Assembly (NCBI GenBank): GCA_943325355.2
Contig: CALPPA020000164.1
Location: 1-5,019 of the forward strand
Source: Klebsiella pneumoniae
GTDB lineage: Bacteria; Bacteroidota; Bacteroidia; Flavobacteriales; Flavobacteriaceae
Length of the DNA: 5,019 bases
Direction of reading: 5' to 3'
Shown here one piece after another: positions 1 to 3,140 of the stretch (position 1 is the stretch's first letter; each line of letters begins with the position of its first letter). The position numbers and the translations under genes are program-made. The notes under the pieces are model-generated. The model was given only the letters and a program-made list of their open reading frames with translations. It did not search any database and was not told the DNA's origin.

Positions 1-153
1 AAAACCAATAATTGAAGATGGACTCGGTGCGCCATCTCCAGAATAATTCTGATTGGCAATATTTAAACCCCCTTTAATACCAAATTCAGCTTTTTGTGAA
101 TAAGTAAAACTCACTGCTAGAACGAATAACGAAGACAAAATAATTTTTTTCAT
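1..153 (-). CDS. Outer-membrane beta-barrel protein, PorT/OMP_b-brl_2-like, 5' end only
   Basis: This is the first 51 codons of a minus-strand gene whose remainder lies beyond the left edge; the frame is open throughout. The ATG at 153-151 is chosen because it begins a classic signal peptide, MKKIILSSLFVLAVSFTYSQ, with probable cleavage before or near the Gln. The mature protein begins KAEFGIKGGLNIANQNYSG. The F-G-I-K-G-G-L-N-x-A-N pattern is the usual first beta-strand of small Bacteroidota barrels of the OMP_b-brl_2 (PorT-family) type, and closely resembles GVKAGLNYANLTG in the gene at 2009-2551. The family is expected in the outer membrane; individual functions are mostly unknown, and 'PorT family' does not mean the type IX secretion protein PorT. 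A terminator from the neighbouring gene and a candidate promoter lie upstream, so it is probably transcribed on its own. The class is fairly secure; the substrate or role is unknown. Confidence 0.75.
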   Translation of the reverse strand, partial: MKKIILSSLFVLAVSFTYSQKAEFGIKGGLNIANQNYSGDGAPSPSSIIGF

Positions 154-172
154 TTTTGTTTAATTTGTTAAT
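154..172 (-). promoter_or_regulatory. A-rich leader with ATTAAC/TTAAA motif before the gene at 1-153
   Basis: Before the ATG, the minus strand reads ATTAACAAATTAAACAAAA. There is no Shine-Dalgarno site. The TTAAACAAAA portion is identical to that before the 175-aa barrel gene. Confidence 0.4.
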
Positions 173-248
173 TGTATTCTTAATTAAATACAGATTAAAA
201 TTAAACTATTTTTCTTACTAATAAAAATAAAAAATCATAAAATTTAGG

Positions 249-282
249 CAAAATTAAAATTATTATTTAGTCTAATTACAAA
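249..282 (-). promoter_or_regulatory. Candidate Bacteroidota-type promoter for the gene at 1-153
   Basis: Read on the minus strand, TTTG (282-279) is followed after 22 nt by TAATTTTG (256-249). This matches the Bacteroidota primary-sigma pattern TTG, 17-23 nt, TAnnTTTG. It lies just after the terminator of the upstream gene and would give a leader of roughly 90 nt. The flanking DNA is so A+T-rich that chance matches are possible. Confidence 0.5.
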
Positions 283-305
283 GTATTTAAAATCAAATTT
301 TAGGT

Positions 306-334
306 ATAAAAAAACCACGCAAATTGCGTGGTTT
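306..334 (-). terminator. Intrinsic terminator of the 199-aa barrel gene
   Basis: On the minus strand the stem AAACCACGC pairs with GCGTGGTTT around a 5-nt A/T loop (AATTT), which can close further to an 11-bp pairing. It is followed by a run of T that starts in the distal stem arm (seven T at 314-308). It begins 21 nt after the TAA at 358-356. The stem is identical to that at 1166-1194. Confidence 0.9.
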
Positions 335-355
335 GATATTTTCTGCAAGGAAATA

Positions 356-955
356 TTATTTACCCCATTTACCTCCACCTATAAAAAATCCAAGATGAAT
401 TCCAACATAAGCATTTTTAGCAGTCCCAATTTTATCACCACTCAAATTTTCTACATCAGAATCTGGCACCAAATTATATTCTACACCCATTCTGAATTTT
501 CCCCACTCGAAACCAGCACGAATCAAACCACCCATTTCCCCACTAACTGCAGGCTCATATGAATCAGGCAATTCAGTAGTTGTATCATCAATTTCAACAT
601 TTGCTAGAGAATAATAACCTACACCGGCTCCAACATAAGGAGCAAAAGAACTTCCAGATTTATGAAAATAATAATCATACGTGCCAACAAAAGAACTACT
701 TGCAGCAATTTTAGCAGTCGTTGTCCCTCCATTTTGTCCTTCCAAGTCACGAACAATTCCAGCGCCACCGAACCGCAAACCTACATTCATATTTTCATTT
801 ATATTGTATTTTGGTTCAATAGAAAACATTCCACCTCCACCTCCACCTGAAGGCACAAATCCAAAATCTAAACCAACTCTAAAACCACCTTTTTTTTGTG
901 AATAAACATTGGCAACAGCCAAAGTTATAAGGACCATTAAAATAATCTTTTTCAT
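356..955 (-). CDS. Small outer-membrane beta-barrel protein with polyglycine run (199 aa)
   Basis: The predicted protein has a signal peptide, MKKIILMVLITLAVANVYSQ (residues 1-20). The rest alternates aromatic/hydrophobic and small/polar residues, as in an eight-strand-type barrel. Recognisable strands include FRVGLDFGFV (25-34), FSIEPKYNI (about 44-52), MNVGLRFGG, SFAPYVGAGVGYYSLANVEI, FRMGVEYNLVP and the final AYVGIHLGFFIGGG. The PYVGAGVGYY segment is typical of OMP_b-brl/OmpW-like small porin-fold proteins. It ends GGGKWGK, so the last barrel strand is followed by a short glycine/lysine tail and not by the usual terminal aromatic. Residues 37-42 are six consecutive glycines encoded by a threefold GGTGGA repeat, in what should be the first loop or turn. 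The length fits a complete small barrel. The ligand and role are unknown. It is flanked by terminators on both sides and so is probably monocistronic. I found no convincing promoter upstream. Confidence 0.85.
   Translation of the reverse strand: MKKIILMVLITLAVANVYSQKKGGFRVGLDFGFVPSGGGGGGMFSIEPKYNINENMNVGLRFGGAGIVRDLEGQNGGTTTAKIAASSSFVGTYDYYFHKSGSSFAPYVGAGVGYYSLANVEIDDTTTELPDSYEPAVSGEMGGLIRAGFEWGKFRMGVEYNLVPDSDVENLSGDKIGTAKNAYVGIHLGFFIGGGKWGK
830..847 (-). repeat. Hexanucleotide repeat (GGTGGA)x3 encoding Gly6
   Basis: Three perfect tandem copies of GGTGGA on the coding (minus) strand encode residues 37-42 (GGGGGG) of the 199-aa barrel, just after the first predicted beta-strand. The unit is a multiple of three, so gain or loss of copies would change loop length without breaking the frame. 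Confidence 0.9.
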
Positions 956-977
956 AATTTTTATATTTAAGGTTAAT
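956..977 (-). promoter_or_regulatory. A-rich leader with ATTAAC/TTAAA motif before the 199-aa barrel gene
   Basis: Directly before the ATG, the minus strand reads ATTAACCTTAAATATAAA followed by AATT. There is no purine-rich Shine-Dalgarno site, as is usual in Bacteroidota. The ATTAAC, short gap, TTAAA, A-rich pattern recurs before the minus-strand genes starting at 153 and 1744. Confidence 0.4.
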
Positions 978-1010
978 AGTTATAAATTCTTATTAAAATT
1001 AAGAAATTTT

Positions 1011-1055
1011 ACAAATGAATCCTTTTTGCAAAAATTAAGTTATTAACAAATGAAT
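1011..1055. repeat. Direct repeat ACAAATGAAT, two copies 35 bp apart
   Basis: The 10-mer ACAAATGAAT occurs at 1011-1020 and 1046-1055, upstream of the 199-aa barrel gene. On the coding (minus) strand each copy contains TTCATTTG, one mismatch from the TAnnTTTG -7 element, but no TTG is suitably spaced from either copy. They could be regulator sites or chance in A+T-rich DNA. In the rest of the 956-1216 intergenic region I see only the terminator of the preceding gene. Confidence 0.5.
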
Positions 1056-1165
1056 AAGAATAACCATCTAATTTATAGATTCTTAATAATTATTTTAATT
1101 TAGATAACACGTTTTTCTATTTAAAATAAATCTGTTTCTGTAATTAAATCAACAATAGAACGCAA

Positions 1166-1194
1166 TTAAAAAAACCACGCAAAAGGCGTGGTTT
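1166..1194 (-). terminator. Intrinsic terminator of the 175-aa barrel gene
   Basis: On the minus strand AAACCACGC pairs with GCGTGGTTT (9 bp) around the loop CTTTT, and runs into seven T at 1174-1168. It begins 22 nt after the TAA at 1219-1217. The stem is the same as in the terminator at 306-334; only the loop differs. Confidence 0.9.
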
Positions 1195-1216
1195 ATAATC
1201 TTAAAAAAATAAAATT

Positions 1217-1744
1217 TTAGAAATGCAAAGCAAAACCAACATTAAATTGAAATACACCTTTGTCAGTAAAATTTTCATTCAAGCTATGGTTATAACGCAA
1301 TCCTGGCTCAATAGAAACATTATCGCCCAAGAAAATAGCATATCCTGCTCCAATTCCTAACCATAAAGGATTTTCTGAAGCATCTTCAATTGAAGCTCCT
1401 GTCAAATCTAAAGTTACAGGTATCATATTTTTTATATAGTACTTAGCACCCAATCGGTAAGAAAAAGTAGAAGTCATAGAGTCGTCACCATAACCTAAAC
1501 CAGCTTTTATAGCTAAATCATCCATAATGAAATAACCTCCGTCTAAACCTAAGTTATAAGCAGTATCCCCATCAAAAGAAGAAAGATAAAATCCTGTTGT
1601 ACCCAACATAGCATTACCTGTATTAGCTTCAATCAACCATTTACCTTTTGAAGTTTGACCTCCAGCATTGTCATCTTTTTTTTCTTGTGCATTAGCAAAG
1701 CTAAATGCGAATACTGCCATAGCAGTTAAAATAATTTTTTTCAT
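1217..1744 (-). CDS. Small outer-membrane beta-barrel protein (175 aa)
   Basis: The predicted protein begins with the signal peptide MKKIILTAMAVFAFSFANAQ (residues 1-20), followed by a short charged linker, EKKDDNAGGQTSKGK (21-35). The remainder reads as beta-strands with alternating residues and glycine-rich turns: KWLIEANTG, YNLGLDGGYFIMDDLAIKAG (an outer-membrane-barrel hallmark of the form GYF--D-LAIKAGLGYG), FSYRLGAKYYI, LWLGIGAGYAIFL, VSIEPGLRYNHSL, and a last strand FQFNVGFALHF. The terminal phenylalanine is the standard C-terminal barrel signal. It fits the OMP_b-brl class of small barrels, length included. The ligand is unknown. A dedicated terminator follows and a -7-like element precedes it, so it is likely monocistronic. 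It is divergent from the barrel gene at 2009. Confidence 0.87.
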   Translation of the reverse strand: MKKIILTAMAVFAFSFANAQEKKDDNAGGQTSKGKWLIEANTGNAMLGTTGFYLSSFDGDTAYNLGLDGGYFIMDDLAIKAGLGYGDDSMTSTFSYRLGAKYYIKNMIPVTLDLTGASIEDASENPLWLGIGAGYAIFLGDNVSIEPGLRYNHSLNENFTDKGVFQFNVGFALHF

Positions 1745-1766
1745 TTTATTTTTGTTTAAAGTTAAT
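1745..1766 (-). promoter_or_regulatory. A-rich leader with ATTAAC/TTAAA motif before the 175-aa barrel gene
   Basis: Before the ATG, the minus strand reads ATTAACTTTAAACAAAAA followed by TAAA. It is a Shine-Dalgarno-free, A-rich start region with the same layout as the leaders of the other two minus-strand barrel genes. Confidence 0.4.
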
Positions 1767-1782
1767 TAAGCAAATTTAACTT
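1759..1782. promoter_or_regulatory. Inverted repeat AAGTTAA-N10-TTAACTT around a -7 element
   Basis: AAGTTAA (1759-1765) and TTAACTT (1776-1782) are perfect inverted 7-mers. Between and overlapping them, the minus strand reads TAAATTTG (1778-1771), an exact match to the Bacteroidota -7 pattern TAnnTTTG, about 27 nt from the ATG at 1744. The nearest upstream TTG (1794-1792) is only 13 nt away, shorter than the usual 17-23, so the promoter call is tentative. The repeat could be an operator, or a hairpin in A+T-rich DNA. Confidence 0.4.
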
Positions 1783-1820
1783 ATAAATTTTCAAGTAATA
1801 AACATTTTTATATTGTTATT

Positions 1821-1841
1821 AACATAGTTATGAACATAGTT
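1821..1841. repeat. Direct repeat AACATAGTT, 12-bp period
   Basis: AACATAGTT occurs at 1821-1829 and again at 1833-1841, separated by ATG. It lies near the middle of the region between the divergent genes starting at 1744 and 2009. A 12-bp period is close to one helical turn, so the copies would face nearly the same side of the DNA, as sites for a paired regulator would. No regulator is identified. I see no convincing promoter for the gene at 2009; the closest is TATTTTG at 1887-1893, one base short. Confidence 0.45.
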
Positions 1842-2008
1842 TTTAACAAATGTGTAATTATCTGTATCAATTTTTATCATATTCTGTATTTTGCAACTAA
1901 TCGATTCAAATAATATTCAGACAAAAAGGGAATTTTAAGAATTAAGATACAATAATAAAACAAATAAGTAGTTTTAATCTAAGTCTTTAATCCATAAAAA
2001 AACTAATT

Positions 2009-2551
2009 ATGAAAAAAACACTTTTTGTTACCGTTTTACTTTTAGCAATGACCATGAACGTTCAAGCACAATTATTAAAAATTGGCGTAAAAGCCGGATT
2101 AAATTATGCAAATCTTACAGGCTCAAACATTCAAACTGATGCCATAACAAGTTATCACGCGGGTTTAGTTGCTGAAATCAAACTTCTAGATAAATTTGCA
2201 ATACAACCTGAGTTATTGTACACAACTCAAGGAGCAACCTACAACACCGCTTTAGGTGATATTAAAAATGAATTGGGATATATTGCCATACCCGTTTTGG
2301 CAAAAATATATTTGAGTAAATCTTTTAGTCTAGAACTAGGACCGCAAGCGTCCTTCTTATTGAGCGAAAAAAATAATTTTGATGTCAACAATGCCAATAC
2401 ATTTGACTTTGCAATTGATGCCGGATTAGGTTTTAAAATCACAAAAAATATATTTATTCAGGGAAGATATGTTTTAGGATTAACTGAAGTTTCATCAAAT
2501 GCAGAAACAAAAAATTCGATACTTCAACTTTCAGCAGGCCTAATGTTCTAA
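2009..2551 (+). CDS. PorT-family-like outer-membrane beta-barrel protein (180 aa)
   Basis: The product starts with a signal peptide, MKKTLFVTVLLLAMTMNVQAQ without its final Gln (residues 1-20). It continues LLKIGVKAGLNYANLTG, the characteristic first strand of OMP_b-brl_2 (PorT-family) proteins. Further family-like segments are FAIQPELLYTTQGA (about 63-76), LGYIAIPVLAKIYLSKSFSL (about 89-108; the 'I-P-V-L-x-K' strand), ELGPQASFLLSEK, and a final strand LQLSAGLMF ending in phenylalanine. The usual family length is about 180-220 aa, so it looks complete. Predicted location is the outer membrane; the role is unknown, and the family name does not imply membership of the type IX secretion apparatus. 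The start is preceded by an A-rich stretch without a Shine-Dalgarno site. A strong terminator begins 23 nt after the stop, separating it from aroQ. The partial gene at 1-153 shares its first strand motif. Confidence 0.9.
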   Translation: MKKTLFVTVLLLAMTMNVQAQLLKIGVKAGLNYANLTGSNIQTDAITSYHAGLVAEIKLLDKFAIQPELLYTTQGATYNTALGDIKNELGYIAIPVLAKIYLSKSFSLELGPQASFLLSEKNNFDVNNANTFDFAIDAGLGFKITKNIFIQGRYVLGLTEVSSNAETKNSILQLSAGLMF

Positions 2552-2574
2552 TAAATTAAAATAATAAGTGTATC

Positions 2575-2610
2575 AAAACCGTTCTTTATTGGAACGGTTT
2601 TTTTATTTTT
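2575..2610 (+). terminator. Intrinsic terminator between the 180-aa barrel gene and aroQ
   Basis: AAAACCGTTC (2575-2584) pairs perfectly with GAACGGTTTT (2592-2601) around a 7-nt loop. T-rich sequence follows to 2610, with eight T at 2597-2604 interrupted only by one A at 2605. It should end transcription of the upstream gene, so aroQ probably has its own promoter in the very short gap that remains; I could not identify one. Confidence 0.93.
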
Positions 2611-2625
2611 ACAAAAACATTAAAA

Positions 2626-3039
2626 ATGAAAATTGCTATCATCAACGGACCAAACCTCAACTTATTAGGAAAAAGAGAACCAGAAGTTTATGGAACGCAA
2701 ACTTTTGAAGAATATCTTGAAATCTTGAAAAGTAAATTTCTAAACATAGAATTGACCTACTTTCAAAGTAATATTGAAGGCGAATTGATTGGTAAAATTC
2801 AGGAATTTGGTTTTTCTTATGATGGTATTATTCTCAATGCCGGTGCATACACTCATACTTCTATTGGTATTGGTGATGCCATAAAAGGCATAACAACTCC
2901 AGTGGTTGAAGTACATATTTCGAATACTTTTTCGAGAGAAAGTTTCCGCCATCAATCCTATATTTCAGGAAATGCAAAAGGTGTAATTCTAGGTTTTGGA
3001 ATGAAAAGCTACGAATTGGCGATTACATCTTTTTTGTAA
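2626..3039 (+). CDS. aroQ: 3-dehydroquinate dehydratase, type II (AroQ)
   Basis: This enzyme (EC 4.2.1.10) converts 3-dehydroquinate to 3-dehydroshikimate, the third step of the shikimate pathway to aromatic amino acids, in the cytoplasm; type II enzymes form dodecamers. The 137-aa length is close to the family's usual 140-150. Family motifs run in order: INGPNLNLLGKREPEVYG (6-23), FQSNIEGELI (46-55), LNAGAYTHTSIGIGDAI (70-86) and EVHISNTFSRESFRHQS (95-111). By family alignment from memory, Arg17 and Tyr22 are the catalytic lid residues, Asn71, His77 and His97 sit in the active site, and Arg104 and Arg108 are the other conserved arginines; all are present. There is no signal peptide. It lies between two outer-membrane protein genes on the same strand but is separated from the upstream one by a strong terminator, so no functional link to them is implied. 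No other aro gene is in view. Confidence 0.97.
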   Translation: MKIAIINGPNLNLLGKREPEVYGTQTFEEYLEILKSKFLNIELTYFQSNIEGELIGKIQEFGFSYDGIILNAGAYTHTSIGIGDAIKGITTPVVEVHISNTFSRESFRHQSYISGNAKGVILGFGMKSYELAITSFL

Positions 3040-3046
3040 TTTTTTT
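3022..3046 (+). terminator. Weak possible terminator overlapping the aroQ stop codon
   Basis: ATTACA (3022-3027) can pair with TGTAAT (3035-3040), which contains the stop codon TAA, around a 7-nt T-rich loop; T continues to 3046. The stem is only 6 bp with one G-C pair, so it may not terminate efficiently. No better hairpin exists between aroQ and the next gene. Confidence 0.25.
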
Positions 3047-3095
3047 GATTATTAAAAGCATATATTTCTAGTATTAAAATAACATAATTTTAAGA

Positions 3096-3123
3096 TTGTA
3101 ATTGAGTCCTACTTGTATATTTG
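3096..3123 (+). promoter_or_regulatory. Bacteroidota-type promoter for the DUF5686 gene
   Basis: TTG (3096-3098), then 17 nt, then TATATTTG (3116-3123) is an exact match to the TTG / 17-23 nt / TAnnTTTG pattern. It ends 17 nt before the ATG at 3141, giving a short leader of about a dozen bases. It is the best promoter match in the window and indicates that the gene is expressed independently of aroQ. Confidence 0.75.
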
Positions 3124-3140
3124 TAGGAATAAATTACTTT

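Noticed and set aside
173..192. TGTATT-N8-AATACA hairpin in the leader of the gene at 1-153, possibly a riboswitch or thermometer.
   Set aside because: The stem is 6 bp with one G-C pair in extremely A+T-rich DNA; it has no conserved riboswitch core, and such stems are expected by chance.
681..905. Plus-strand open frame with a polyproline run (PPPPPP) opposite the 199-aa barrel gene, and an overlapping frame at 662-850.
   Set aside because: Antisense shadows: the prolines come from the reverse complement of the glycine codons. The minus-strand frame has a signal peptide, barrel pattern and terminator, whereas these have no start context or recognisable domain.
306..1194. The two AAACCACGC hairpins as part of a CRISPR array or REP-type repeat family.
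   Set aside because: There are only two copies about 860 bp apart, each directly after a stop codon and with a one-sided T-tract, which fits intrinsic terminators.
2239..2442. Minus-strand open frame inside the 180-aa barrel gene.
   Set aside because: The plus-strand gene is a clear PorT-family-like protein with its own terminator; the antisense frame has no recognisable features.
2009..2551. Assignment as the type IX secretion gene porT because of the 'PorT family' resemblance.
   Set aside because: The resemblance is to the broad OMP_b-brl_2 class. No other type IX secretion gene is in the window and the protein is a generic small barrel.
2740..2955. Minus-strand open frame inside aroQ.
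   Set aside because: aroQ is unambiguous by its catalytic motifs; the antisense frame is a by-product.
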